64,000 bases of DNA from UBA60 sp964587885 (GTDB lineage Archaea; Thermoplasmatota; Poseidoniia; Poseidoniales; Poseidoniaceae): contig CAZPME010000006.1 of the NCBI GenBank assembly GCA_964587885.1, positions 17,067 through 81,066 of the forward strand, read 5' to 3'. Within the stretch, counting starts at the first letter, position 1, and each line of letters begins with the position of its first letter. This document shows, piece after piece, positions 51,530 through 61,654 of this stretch. A program made the position numbers and the translations under genes. The notes under the pieces are model-generated. The model made no database searches. It saw only the letters and a program-made list of their open reading frames with translations, and was not told where the DNA came from.

Positions 51530-54500
51530 TCAAAGCAGGTCATCGAGGAAAGATGTATCGATGTCGCTGGCGGGTCTTTGCACAGTTGGTTGTTGGATAG
51601 TTGGTTGTTGGGCAGTCGGTTGTTGAGCAAAGCGCTGTTGTGGTATTTCTGGAGTGTTTTTGGCTTCGATATCTGATGCCGCGGCATACAATCCCGCAGC
51701 CATTCCCTGTGTTGGGGAAGAAACAGGTTGTGCACTTTGAGGTGCAGGTGCTGCCAGCGGGTCAATATTGGAATCCCAGCCAGCATTGGAAATACCCCAT
51801 GTTGATTCTTGCAACTCCCACATGGCGTTTCGGCCTTTGCCGTCTCGCCCACGTACGAGCATTATCATGACTAACAAAATCGCCAATAATAGGACGATGA
51901 TGAGAATATTTGTCGGTTCTGCGATATCTCCAAGGAAGCCCTTTTCATCGCTTGCGGTGGCTCCTCCAGATCCACTTCCCCCATCATCACTAGCGCTGAA
52001 CTTTGCAACTTCAACCGGCGTTATTTCATGCCGATAGGTCAAGTCATCACTAGCTGAGATTCCAATCCACCACGACGTGCTGTTATCGAGTTTATCAAAG
52101 GCTTGCTTGGATATTCGCAAGGAATGTTCATTATCCTCAATACCAACTAATGTGGCATCAATAATTTCACCACTTTCTGCGAATGTCGAATCGCCGATCC
52201 AAACTCGATATGATTCAACTCTAGTATCGGCGCTATGCACCCAATTAACCAAAATCACTTCACCTGAATCATCCCATTCTCCACTTACTCCAAGGATGTC
52301 GGGTAAGTTTGCGCCAGGATCTGAAACTCCGTTATCGATTGCACTACCAGTTGCGGTTAGTAGTCCGTCGAGGAGGACATTGCCACTAGAATCGTATGCG
52401 ACTACAGCCACAGTGATTTGCACATTTGGTAGAATTGGGTCTCCCAATAATAATTCTTCAAGAAGAATTGGCTGTTCATGGCTTCGAGATAATGTTAGCA
52501 GAGGATTTTGTGGACCGTTGCCGGATTGCCCTACACTTGAGAACGGACTGGTTGAGGCATAGACTTCGTAATAATCTAGGTCTGATGCTGTAGATAGGTC
52601 AAACTCAACCAATAATCGTGTGCCGTCGTCCATCGGGAAATCGTAGACATCAATATTGCGGATACGACTTGGAGCGACATCGTCTTGAGAATTATCTACA
52701 GGGGTAACTGATGCGGTGACCAATTCAGTCGTCTCAACATTGCCGTTGATGTCATGAACAGTTACAGTTACATTGATTTCAACATCTGGTTGGATAGCAC
52801 CTGCATAGCCCATATCTGGTGAATCACCACCAAATGTTGATTGGTAAAGTGCCCGATTGATAGTTACCTCAAGTGGCGTATTTTCATCAATAATCCATTG
52901 TTTATCTACTCGCAAACAGCCACAGGAAGAGGCATCGGGGCCGAAAGAATCCCATGCTGTTGAAACATCACTCATATCGAATTCTCCAGCCCAAATGATG
53001 TAGTAAGCGAAATCGTCAGCACTACTTGGAGTCCAACGAACATCGACGGCAGTACCATCATCATCGGGGTGGTCCCATGCTTCTATGCTGCCGATTCGAT
53101 TGGGTGCAGTGTTTTGGCCGAACAAGTTTCTAAACGGTGTAGCGGTGACAATGTCAACATTGCCCTTATCTTCATTTAGCCAGTCATCACTAGCAACTAC
53201 AGCAATCCAATATGGTTGGCCATCGGTAAGTGGAATCCCATTGTATAGGCTGATGATTGTGCCATTTGCCGCACAATCCGCAATAACTTCTACGGCGATG
53301 AAATCATCGACATTTTCGGGAACTCCGTTATCGTTAACTGGATAATTGGTATTAACTTCAAGGACATAAATTGTATAGAAAGCACAGTCATCGGCACTGG
53401 ATATTTCCCAGCCAACTTCCACTCGACCGCCCTCATCGGGATCGATATCTTCAGCCCAAACCCCGTTAATTTTTGGTGGTGGCACACCATCGTTGAGTCC
53501 GCCGGTCGGAACTACCGGGCCGATGATTAGAGAGTCACTGAGGTTCTCTTGTCCAGCCGCATCGACACAGGTCAAAGCCAACCAGTATGGGATGCCAGCT
53601 GGTAGGTCAATAATCGAAGTGTTACCTTGTTCAGGAGTGACACTGGAATGCAAGGGCAAGGCGATTGCATCGCTTACAATTGAGGTTGAATAATAGATGT
53701 TGGTCATCGCCAAATCGAGAGCAGTACAGCGGGACCATTCAACGTATAATTCACCAATTTCACCACCAGCGTTCGGAATAGCATTACCCCACGCTGGAGC
53801 CATCGGCACTTCATCAGAAGAGGTTGCAGGGCCAAATGGTGCGCTTGGAGTCCCCATTATCCCTCCTGCATATTCTACTGCGACGATGGCATAGTAATCT
53901 ACACCATCTTTGAGCATCATGCCGGCAGCGGTGGTTAATTCAGTTTGAGTTCGACTATTAACGCTAATCGAAGCATCAGGTACTAAGTTAGCCAAGTCTG
54001 CAGCAGTAGTTGGGGTGGAATTCCACGGACCTTCGTTCAAGTAGAGAACATAACTTGAGAACGAGTCATCATTAACGATAGTCCAGTTGGCAACCAATGC
54101 TCCTCCACCGTCATCGGGACGATCCCATAGGTCGACGATTTCTACCGGTGTCTCGGTGCGCAGCCAGTCATAGGTAATGCGTACATACATTGAGCCATTT
54201 TCTGGGCTCTGTAAGCGTAATTGCACAAGGCGACTGCCATCGACTAGTGCTCCACCATCAACTGCGGTTTGCATACTGTCTTGCAAATTTGGGTTTGTTT
54301 GGTTCAAATCCCATGTGCCCGAGTAAGTCAAGCCATAGCTCTTAACCCAAGTTGCAGCCCCATCAACAGGGCTTGAAAGAACAAGATTGGTGCCTTGCAT
54401 GAGCATTCCACCGGGTCCGGCTACGCCAACTATTGCATCTAGGGTGACGTTTTGTCCGGCACTAAGGAAGTTGATCATTTGACCAGGGTTAGTCGAATCG

Positions 54501-57500
54501 GTAATGTTGTCATAGATTCCAGCAAAGCCAACGTTGAGTGGTTCAGCCCGGCGTAATTCAAACATATCGCGTTGGGTATAAGCTGGCGCAGGCTCCCAGC
54601 CGAGTAAGCCAATTTCAGCAATCATCCACAAGCCTTGGTTGGAGATGCATACTTCGCTCGCTCCTTCAGCCCGATAGATATCGAGTACAGCATGAGTGGG
54701 AGAACTAACATCAATTCTTGCTCCACCCATAGTACCAGAGACAAGCAAATCGGTACCATCACTATCCATGTTGTAAATTGGCCACGATGGTACTTGCCAT
54801 GCTGCTGATCCATCTTCGAATTGTTTGCTAGTAGCATTCCAGTGGGTAAGCGGGTCACCAACTGTGGCTATGTGTACCCCCCAATAATCGGTTGCTACCG
54901 CGGTAACTGTATTGTGGGGAATTTGGTCAGGGCGGTGGGTCTCGGTAACAGAACCACTATTCATTGAGAGAACGCTTACTCCGGGCCGGGTTGGGCCGGC
55001 TCCATCATGAATTGCATACATTGTTAATTGGTTTAGGGAATTGGCATAGACTACTGTTGAAGCGGTACTGTCGCCGACCAAACCATCGGCTCGCTTGATT
55101 GTCGAAAGCGCTTGTTGGGAACTCAAATCCCAGCGAGCGATACCTACCGGCGTTCCCAAGTAAGCCGTATTTTGGTGAATAACAATGGAACTAATTGAGT
55201 TGCTGGCTAATCCATCCATTGAGGTAAGAGGGTCATCCCAATCGTCTTTACTAAAATTCCACATGCCCAATCCACCTTCGGTGGCGATGAGGATATGGGT
55301 ATTGGTTAGAGCAAAATCATTGATGATATTATTTGGTAGTCCCGACAAGAGTCTGCCCATAGACCACTGGTTAATCGTGGTATTCCAGACTTGAACTCCA
55401 GCTGCACTAGCCCATGTTCCTTGCAAGCCAACTACGAGGTCATCACCCCAAACGGCTAAGCCTTCAGCATAGGTGTTTAAGCCGGCAGGGACAACATTTG
55501 CTGCTCCCGTGATAGTATCGTAACGGGCTAGGCCAATACCGTTAATTGAGACGTAAAGGGTTTGGTCGACAAGGGCTATTTCCTTAATGTCGCCACCATA
55601 AGAAGACCAACCTTGTTCCCATTCGACACTGCCATTGGGTAGAATTAGACCTTGCAATACACCTTGACCTGCAGCCCATGAATTACCGGTTACCGCCCAT
55701 ACGTGGGTTGAGTTACCGATCATCTCGACTACTCGGCCATTGACTAAGCCAGGCAGTTTCATTATCGTGTTTATACCATTATGGTTAATGGTATCGATAT
55801 GTGAATAACCGCTTGAACTTCCAGCGGCAGAGACCATCCAGCCCAAACTAGTCAAGTCGATGTCAGTTACTCCACTTCCTTGGTTGATAATGTTGGCTTG
55901 TCCGAAATTTCCACCACGTGCTGCAACTAGGGATAATCCACCGTAGGAGACTTGTGTATTACCGCCGCTACCGGTGGTTCCATACTTGTGCCCCAACAAT
56001 AGTTGACCATTATACCAATCAATGCTATCCCACCAAATTCCATCGTTAGAAATGCCACTGTTGCTATTATCCATGGTCGCAAGCCAGCGTGCATTAGTGT
56101 AGTCATAACGGTCGATACCGACGTTATTGTCGAAGTATCCAATATAGAGAGTATCGGTATCATCACAAGTTATTGCGTCAGGTGAATCATCGGATAAATC
56201 GCCGCTATTGCTAGTAAATGCACTGAGCCAAGTACTACCGTCGTAGCGAGCGATGCCGCCATTATTTGAGTTAGACATGGCGACGTGAACTAGTCCGTCA
56301 CAGATTTCAAAGGAGATTGGGAATCCATTAGGAATATTGTTTTGGCCGCCATTCCATGTCGACCAAGAACCTGTTGACGCCATCATAGAAATGCGTGGGT
56401 TTTGGGGGTTACCCCACCAGTTAGATCCGGCAGTACCGACCCAAAGTTCGGCTCCATCGACGAATAAGTCGAAAACTTCGTCTTCAGCATTATTTGGCAT
56501 TCCTGAGCCCGGTGTCCAAGTGTTCAACCATTGACTATTTGCCTCATCATATCGAGCGATTCCATCGGAGGTAGCAAAGAGTAATTCACCATTGTATTCG
56601 ACGATTTCTCGAACTGGCCAATCAATACCGTTATCCCATGAGTTGAGTAGTTGACCATTAGCATCGTATTCGTTGACGCTAACTTCGCCCCAAACAACCC
56701 AATAATGGCCGGTGGCATTTGATTCGTAGGTAGTTACTCGCTCGACTGAGCCAGTTGCTTCCCATGTGTCAGTCCATTGTTTATTCACAGTATCATAGCG
56801 TACGACTGCCCCTTCACCATCGTCGCCCCATTGGGAAACTCCAATGTTAAGGATTCCATTAACAAGCCCGAGTCCATAGACGTAGGAATTACCCGAAAGG
56901 CTAGCCTGGGTGCCAGCGTCTAGGCTTGTGAGAGCCGACATATTGTCGAGGTCAATTCGATGGATATTATCTCCATAATTGTAAGGAGCAGTGTAATACA
57001 TTACATTGCCAGCAATTACAATTTCAATAGGGTCGCCATTTCCAGAAAATAGGCTGGAAGATTTCTCAATGTCATATTCTTCAGTTTCGTTGACGACATC
57101 AAGTAATTGGAATCCATCGTCACCGCCAATCCAAAGTTGGTTTGGTAGGCGGTCGGCAGCCATGCTGGTGATGCCATCGGTATCCAGTAATCCGCCGCTA
57201 CCATCGGTCCACAAATTCAACCAGTTACCGGTATTCAAATCAAATCGAGCAATTCCGATTCCGTCGAGGGCAACGTATGCTATGTCGTCCATTATTTCGA
57301 CGACTGCATTGTTAGTTTGACCACCTGCTTCCCATGTGCCGATTACCGCGTTCTGAGTGGTATTGATAATTCCGACACCGAGCCAAGTTCCAGCCAGCAC
57401 GGTATCGCCATAAACCGCAACACTACGGACATAATTGTAGGGCATACCATCTTGGGTATCGTAACAGTCTCCTAAAGCTCGAGATGAGATACTATATTCG

Positions 57501-59878
57501 CACATACCGGCATTGGTGCCGGCATAGACAGTGGTCGAGTCACTAGTCAAATCATAGAATGTGTTAGGACTATTCCAACCACTTCCACCGGTGGCGGAAT
57601 TGAAGTTTGAACCATCCCATTGGACTAGGCCAGCACTGGTGCCGACCCAAATATTGCCATAGGTATCTTTGTGGAGGGACATTACATTATTTGAGGGTAA
57701 ACCGTTACCTTGTCGGTTAAACTTCCAAGTATCAAGATATTCTCCAGTACTCAAGTCCTTGCGCACAACACCATGTCCATACAAACCGATCAGTAGAACT
57801 GAGCCAGCCATTTCTACTGAAGCATAGTCTACATCATCAACTCCGGTTGAAGTCCAGGGACTTAGCAAACTACCACTTGAGAGATTGAGTCGCATTAAGC
57901 CCGCACCATCGGTAGCGAGGTAAGCGACCTCACCCAGTATTGCCACATCACGCATGAAGTTGATTCCATCGGATTGGCCAACCGTATAAGGTACGGAAAA
58001 AGTTCCGCCTTGATAGGTGATAACTGAGGCGCCATTGGTAGGGTGGATTACCACAACATCGATTTGACCGGTAGAAGTGGTACGGACTGCAAGTCCTGCG
58101 ATTTCATCGCTCTCTAGGCCATCACTGGTGGTAATGGTGTTGACGATTGTCGCCGAAGCAATATCGATTTCCATTATTCCCGAATCCTCGGTACCAACCC
58201 AAACCGAACTGGTTGTAGCCGCCATCTTTGTTGTTTCAGCACCGATTGCAATAGGATCAAGCCAACGATATGAACCCAAGTCGAAACGGTCGACATTTTC
58301 ACCGATAGTTACCCATGCGACTTGACCAACTTGAATGACATCATGCATTTCAAATCCACTAGGTCCGCTAGCCAATAGCATCGAGGTCCAATTATATCCA
58401 GTAAGTCCCTGAGTAGAGGATGAAGTATCTATGGCGATGAGTTTACCACTGCCATCATTGACCATGAGTAATGGACTGACTGGCCCACGTTCTCCAGTAT
58501 TTGGCCAAGGTAAGAGATCGAGTCCATCACGTGGTAGGCCATAACTTGAGATAGAGACCGGCGAAGTCATTGAGCCGAGTGCAGGGTCGTATTCTTGCAG
58601 GCTTGAACCTGATAAGATGTAGACTAGATTATTTGAGATGACTACTCCGTGAACTTCGTTTGAAGCCAATCCATTGCTAGTGCTCCATGTTCCGAGCCAA
58701 AATTGGCCTTGGTAATCATAGCGGGCAACGCCAGCATCGTCTGTAGGCATCAATATTCGTGAACCTTCTTCGACGAAGTCGGTAACCATGTCAGAAGGCA
58801 GCCAATTGGCTGATGACCAAGTTGTCAATGGCTGAGAATTTGCCATATCCCAGCGAGCAACACCCTCGTCAGCGATCGAGACATAGAGTACAGAATTCAA
58901 CAGATGCGAAGCAATCGGCTGGCCGGCTGGCCAGCCAGTAGACCCTGCAACCCGTTCTTGTGTCCATCCAGTACCTGCACTATTCAACTTGAACAGACCT
59001 TGTTCACTAGCTGCCCAAGTATCGCTACCATCGACTATTACCTGAGTAATAATGTCATTTTGAAAGGGGCTGGAAGGTAGCATACCCGAATCGGTACCAT
59101 CGCTTAGTGAATAGGTCATAATGCCGACTTTTGAGGTGACGACGATTAGTCGGTCATTGATGAGATCAAGTTCCAAATCGATCACTCCCCATTCCACATC
59201 ACCTGAATTGGTAATGTCGATTAGATGAGGATCAGCATTGGCATCTAGATGCAGAATTATATTCTCAAGGCCCAAGTATAGTCGGCCGTCGGTCGGGTGG
59301 AATTCATAATCAATAATGTCGACTTCATATGGGGAGAAAGAGACAACTGGATCGATTGGTGCAAGAGCCTCAAAGACTAAACTATCAATGGTTGCTCCAC
59401 TAGGTAGAGTCCAAACCGCACCAGTATCGGTATTCGGAGTCATACGCCCTGAATGGGGGTTACCTGAGTCAAAATCACCAGCGTTGCCGAATGTCCCGTA
59501 ACTGGAGAAATCAAATAACAAGTCGGCAGTGTTCACCGGATACAATTTTGGCTCAGCAATACTGATACCATTACCTCCATCAACCATTACTTCAAAGGTC
59601 ATGTTGGAAATTTCAGCACCGGGGGCAAAGTCGAGATTCAAGTCTGCATAAGCGGGTTGGCCTGTTATCGAATCAGCCCCAGTGGCTTGCATTAGCACCC
59701 ACCCGGTATCGTTTGAACCACTCTTATCCCAAGTAGCTGAAGAGTTGGACGATTCTTGAGCGAAGGTGGATGGAGCCGATAAAAGTGGAGATAATGAAAA
59801 CAGAATCATCAGTGCCACCAATCCTAATGATTTGCGGCTTTGGTTTTGGGCTAGCGGACGCGTAGCGTCGTGAGACAT
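51530..59878 (-). CDS. Giant cell-surface beta-propeller and fibronectin type III protein
   Basis: A 2782-residue protein. Signal peptide about 18-40 (SLGLVALMILFSLSPLLSAPSTFA). Residues about 160-1780 form a very long chain of propeller blades of the two-component-regulator (ligand-binding sensor) type, with repeated GLPSNNVMSLHKDTYGNIWVG-like units. Residues about 1880-2640 hold FnIII-like domains with repeated YYxIYVxE and DDxxxY patterns. A single membrane helix lies near residue 2653-2676 (NILIIVLLLAILLVMIMLV), then a cytoplasmic tail of about 105 residues with QQPTIQQPTVQ repeats. It may bind polymers or neighbouring cells. The ATG 59878 is preceded by a TATA box at the right distance. 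No smaller gene start interrupts the frame over 8.3 kb. Confidence 0.8.
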   Translation of the reverse strand: MSHDATRPLAQNQSRKSLGLVALMILFSLSPLLSAPSTFAQESSNSSATWDKSGSNDTGWVLMQATGADSITGQPAYADLNLDFAPGAEISNMTFEVMVDGGNGISIAEPKLYPVNTADLLFDFSSYGTFGNAGDFDSGNPHSGRMTPNTDTGAVWTLPSGATIDSLVFEALAPIDPVVSFSPYEVDIIDYEFHPTDGRLYLGLENIILHLDANADPHLIDITNSGDVEWGVIDLELDLINDRLIVVTSKVGIMTYSLSDGTDSGMLPSSPFQNDIITQVIVDGSDTWAASEQGLFKLNSAGTGWTQERVAGSTGWPAGQPIASHLLNSVLYVSIADEGVARWDMANSQPLTTWSSANWLPSDMVTDFVEEGSRILMPTDDAGVARYDYQGQFWLGTWSTSNGLASNEVHGVVISNNLVYILSGSSLQEYDPALGSMTSPVSISSYGLPRDGLDLLPWPNTGERGPVSPLLMVNDGSGKLIAIDTSSSTQGLTGYNWTSMLLASGPSGFEMHDVIQVGQVAWVTIGENVDRFDLGSYRWLDPIAIGAETTKMAATTSSVWVGTEDSGIMEIDIASATIVNTITTSDGLESDEIAGLAVRTTSTGQIDVVVIHPTNGASVITYQGGTFSVPYTVGQSDGINFMRDVAILGEVAYLATDGAGLMRLNLSSGSLLSPWTSTGVDDVDYASVEMAGSVLLIGLYGHGVVRKDLSTGEYLDTWKFNRQGNGLPSNNVMSLHKDTYGNIWVGTSAGLVQWDGSNFNSATGGSGWNSPNTFYDLTSDSTTVYAGTNAGMCEYSISSRALGDCYDTQDGMPYNYVRSVAVYGDTVLAGTWLGVGIINTTQNAVIGTWEAGGQTNNAVVEIMDDIAYVALDGIGIARFDLNTGNWLNLWTDGSGGLLDTDGITSMAADRLPNQLWIGGDDGFQLLDVVNETEEYDIEKSSSLFSGNGDPIEIVIAGNVMYYTAPYNYGDNIHRIDLDNMSALTSLDAGTQASLSGNSYVYGLGLVNGILNIGVSQWGDDGEGAVVRYDTVNKQWTDTWEATGSVERVTTYESNATGHYWVVWGEVSVNEYDANGQLLNSWDNGIDWPVREIVEYNGELLFATSDGIARYDEANSQWLNTWTPGSGMPNNAEDEVFDLFVDGAELWVGTAGSNWWGNPQNPRISMMASTGSWSTWNGGQNNIPNGFPISFEICDGLVHVAMSNSNNGGIARYDGSTWLSAFTSNSGDLSDDSPDAITCDDTDTLYIGYFDNNVGIDRYDYTNARWLATMDNSNSGISNDGIWWDSIDWYNGQLLLGHKYGTTGSGGNTQVSYGGLSLVAARGGNFGQANIINQGSGVTDIDLTSLGWMVSAAGSSSGYSHIDTINHNGINTIMKLPGLVNGRVVEMIGNSTHVWAVTGNSWAAGQGVLQGLILPNGSVEWEQGWSSYGGDIKEIALVDQTLYVSINGIGLARYDTITGAANVVPAGLNTYAEGLAVWGDDLVVGLQGTWASAAGVQVWNTTINQWSMGRLLSGLPNNIINDFALTNTHILIATEGGLGMWNFSKDDWDDPLTSMDGLASNSISSIVIHQNTAYLGTPVGIARWDLSSQQALSTIKRADGLVGDSTASTVVYANSLNQLTMYAIHDGAGPTRPGVSVLSMNSGSVTETHRPDQIPHNTVTAVATDYWGVHIATVGDPLTHWNATSKQFEDGSAAWQVPSWPIYNMDSDGTDLLVSGTMGGARIDVSSPTHAVLDIYRAEGASEVCISNQGLWMIAEIGLLGWEPAPAYTQRDMFELRRAEPLNVGFAGIYDNITDSTNPGQMINFLSAGQNVTLDAIVGVAGPGGMLMQGTNLVLSSPVDGAATWVKSYGLTYSGTWDLNQTNPNLQDSMQTAVDGGALVDGSRLVQLRLQSPENGSMYVRITYDWLRTETPVEIVDLWDRPDDGGGALVANWTIVNDDSFSSYVLYLNEGPWNSTPTTAADLANLVPDASISVNSRTQTELTTAAGMMLKDGVDYYAIVAVEYAGGIMGTPSAPFGPATSSDEVPMAPAWGNAIPNAGGEIGELYVEWSRCTALDLAMTNIYYSTSIVSDAIALPLHSSVTPEQGNTSIIDLPAGIPYWLALTCVDAAGQENLSDSLIIGPVVPTGGLNDGVPPPKINGVWAEDIDPDEGGRVEVGWEISSADDCAFYTIYVLEVNTNYPVNDNGVPENVDDFIAVEVIADCAANGTIISLYNGIPLTDGQPYWIAVVASDDWLNEDKGNVDIVTATPFRNLFGQNTAPNRIGSIEAWDHPDDDGTAVDVRWTPSSADDFAYYIIWAGEFDMSDVSTAWDSFGPDASSCGCLRVDKQWIIDENTPLEVTINRALYQSTFGGDSPDMGYAGAIQPDVEINVTVTVHDINGNVETTELVTASVTPVDNSQDDVAPSRIRNIDVYDFPMDDGTRLLVEFDLSTASDLDYYEVYASTSPFSSVGQSGNGPQNPLLTLSRSHEQPILLEELLLGDPILPNVQITVAVVAYDSSGNVLLDGLLTATGSAIDNGVSDPGANLPDILGVSGEWDDSGEVILVNWVHSADTRVESYRVWIGDSTFAESGEIIDATLVGIEDNEHSLRISKQAFDKLDNSTSWWIGISASDDLTYRHEITPVEVAKFSASDDGGSGSGGATASDEKGFLGDIAEPTNILIIVLLLAILLVMIMLVRGRDGKGRNAMWELQESTWGISNAGWDSNIDPLAAPAPQSAQPVSSPTQGMAAGLYAAASDIEAKNTPEIPQQRFAQQPTAQQPTIQQPTVQRPASDIDTSFLDDLL

Positions 59879-59898
59879 GGGATGAATGCGAAACTTTG

Positions 59899-59908
59899 GA
59901 TATTTAAC
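59899..59908 (-). promoter_or_regulatory. TATA box for the giant propeller gene
   Basis: On the minus strand the sequence TTAAATATCC sits 21-30 bases before the ATG at 59878. Transcription would begin at or near the start codon, so the message is probably leaderless. Confidence 0.5.
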
Positions 59909-59935
59909 CCCGTGTATTTCGTGTCTCGTAGTTGC

Positions 59936-59955
59936 TTCCCCTCTAAAGAGGGGAA
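59936..59955. terminator. 9-base-pair hairpin downstream of the pyruvate kinase remnant
   Basis: TTCCCCTCT and AGAGGGGAA flank a two-base loop (or eight pairs with a four-base loop TAAA). It lies after the older pyruvate kinase 3' end and before the promoter of the giant gene, so it may be the original pyruvate kinase terminator. No T-run follows on the minus strand. Confidence 0.4.
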
Positions 59956-59978
59956 ATCAAGCCCTCAATTAGGTCCAA

Positions 59979-60041
59979 TTATTCAAGGTCGACTAATTCT
60001 CCACCATGACCGACCATCAGTAATCGAATTGTACTTGTTCG
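59979..60041 (-). pseudogene. pyk: Remnant 3' end of a second pyruvate kinase
   Basis: Read on the minus strand, 60039-59982 codes for RTSTIRLLMVGHGGELVDLE and is followed by a TAA stop (59979-59981). The intact neighbour ends RTNTIRLLEVREDGTLADLE and a stop. From the Thr, 12 of the last 19 residues are identical, with no gaps. About 11 more codons are open upstream before a stop, without clear similarity. This is the last part of a pyruvate kinase left beside a complete copy. Confidence 0.75.
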
Positions 60042-60094
60042 GCTCCTAATGTCTTGTGGAGTACATGGATATAACTACCATGGAAGTGGCACTT

Positions 60095-61552
60095 TCATTC
60101 CAAATCCGCTAGGGTTCCGTCTTCCCTGACCTCAAGTAATCGGATAGTGTTTGTTCTGCCAGTCATTGCTAGAGGGGCACCAGTTACTGCAACCACTGTC
60201 TCGCCACTATTCACCTGTCCATCGGTCAGCATCTGTCTGGAAGCGGAGTTCAGGGTGTCAACCGCATCCGGCAATTCTTCGACATGATAGCCCACTACTC
60301 CTGGAAGAATAGTGACTCTTCTACAGGCTCTGACCCTATTAGTGACAGCGAAGATGCGTTGTGGCGGGCGAATGGCTGCAGCCAGTCGGGGCGCAGTTCC
60401 ATGCTCAGTGGCAAACATCAGATGGTCAGCATTGAATCCGGTCGCCAACGTGATGGCTGCATTTGACACCGCTCGTGTGGATTGAAACTTGGCCAAAGCC
60501 GGCGGCTCCCCCAAATTCTTGACTTCCTCATCCACTGCAGTAGCGATCTTCGCCATTGTCTGGATGGCTGTGATTGGATGATTACCACTGGCGGTCTCGC
60601 CTGACAGCATTACTGCACTAGCACCTTGACGGATGGCGGTAGCCACGTCAGTTACCTCCGCTCTCGTAGGCCGGGGATTCTCACACATCGATTCAAGCAT
60701 CTGGGTGGCAACGATGACTGGCTTTCCTCTGGCCATTCCGGCCGCCAGTATTCTCTCCTGTGCCGCTGGTACTCTCTCCAATGGAATCTCCACTCCTAAA
60801 TCACCTCTGGCGACCATCAGGATGTCCGCGGCTTCAACGATGGCATCTAAATCCCGCAATGCAGCAGGGTGTTCGATCTTAGCGATGATAGGAGTATTTA
60901 CTCCAGCCGCTTTAATGGCTTCACTAGCTGGTTTGATATCATCTGCTTTTCGGACGTACGATACTGCGATGAAGTCAGCCCCGTGTTCGATAGCGTGGGC
61001 TATGGCATTCTTGTCCTTGAGGCCAACTGATGGCAGGTCGACGATAGTCGCAGGCACGTTGATTCCCTTTCTGGATGAAAGAGGTCCTGAATCGATGACT
61101 ACACAGCCTACCTTTGAGGCGGCTTGCTCAGGTGCATCTACAACCTTCAAACGAACCAGTCCATCATTGAGTAGAATTGGATCTTCAAGTCTCAGATTCA
61201 GTGATAATCCTTCGTAAGGGACTGGTAGAACCAGCCCTTCATCGACGTGCACCTCCTCCGCTTCATGAACTCCACAGTCCAGAGTCAATGATTGACCTTC
61301 CACAAGGTCGATCTTCCCGGGAAACAGCCCGAGTCTCAGTTTAGGGCCAGGCAAGTCAGCGAGAATCCCCACATACTTTCCTACTGCTTTCTCCGCAGCT
61401 CTTACCTTTGCTATCAATTCAGTCTTACCATCCAGATCACCATGGCTGTAGTTCAATCGAGTGATGTCCAATCCTTCCCTCAATAGGGTCTCAAGGATAT
61501 CTGGATCGTCGCTGGCTGGTCCAATAGTGCCGATGATTCGGGTTCGTCGCAT
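60095..61552 (-). CDS. pyk: Pyruvate kinase
   Basis: A 485-residue pyruvate kinase, catalysing the last step of glycolysis. It opens MRRTRIIGTIGPASDDPDI and has the active-site segments ITRLNYSHGD, LADLPGPKLRLG, SRKGINVP and the signature IIAKIEHPAALRDLDAIV (catalytic lysine in AKIE). MVARGDLGVEIPLERVP and VIVATQMLESM follow. The C-terminal domain is standard length and ends EVREDGTLADLE. The base composition, roughly 50% G+C by hand count, and its codon use differ from the AT-rich surrounding genes. The leftover 3' end of an older copy directly downstream suggests this gene replaced the resident one. It is divergent from the malic enzyme gene, placing two pyruvate-producing enzymes back to back. 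Confidence 0.97.
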   Translation of the reverse strand: MRRTRIIGTIGPASDDPDILETLLREGLDITRLNYSHGDLDGKTELIAKVRAAEKAVGKYVGILADLPGPKLRLGLFPGKIDLVEGQSLTLDCGVHEAEEVHVDEGLVLPVPYEGLSLNLRLEDPILLNDGLVRLKVVDAPEQAASKVGCVVIDSGPLSSRKGINVPATIVDLPSVGLKDKNAIAHAIEHGADFIAVSYVRKADDIKPASEAIKAAGVNTPIIAKIEHPAALRDLDAIVEAADILMVARGDLGVEIPLERVPAAQERILAAGMARGKPVIVATQMLESMCENPRPTRAEVTDVATAIRQGASAVMLSGETASGNHPITAIQTMAKIATAVDEEVKNLGEPPALAKFQSTRAVSNAAITLATGFNADHLMFATEHGTAPRLAAAIRPPQRIFAVTNRVRACRRVTILPGVVGYHVEELPDAVDTLNSASRQMLTDGQVNSGETVVAVTGAPLAMTGRTNTIRLLEVREDGTLADLE

Positions 61553-61654
61553 GTATCCCCCTTATACTTCCCATCCTTGAACTCATAGGGCGCACTACTA
61601 GCATGGGAAAAGGCCTTACCAACGTTCCCGCGCCCATAGTAAAGGTGAGCCGAC

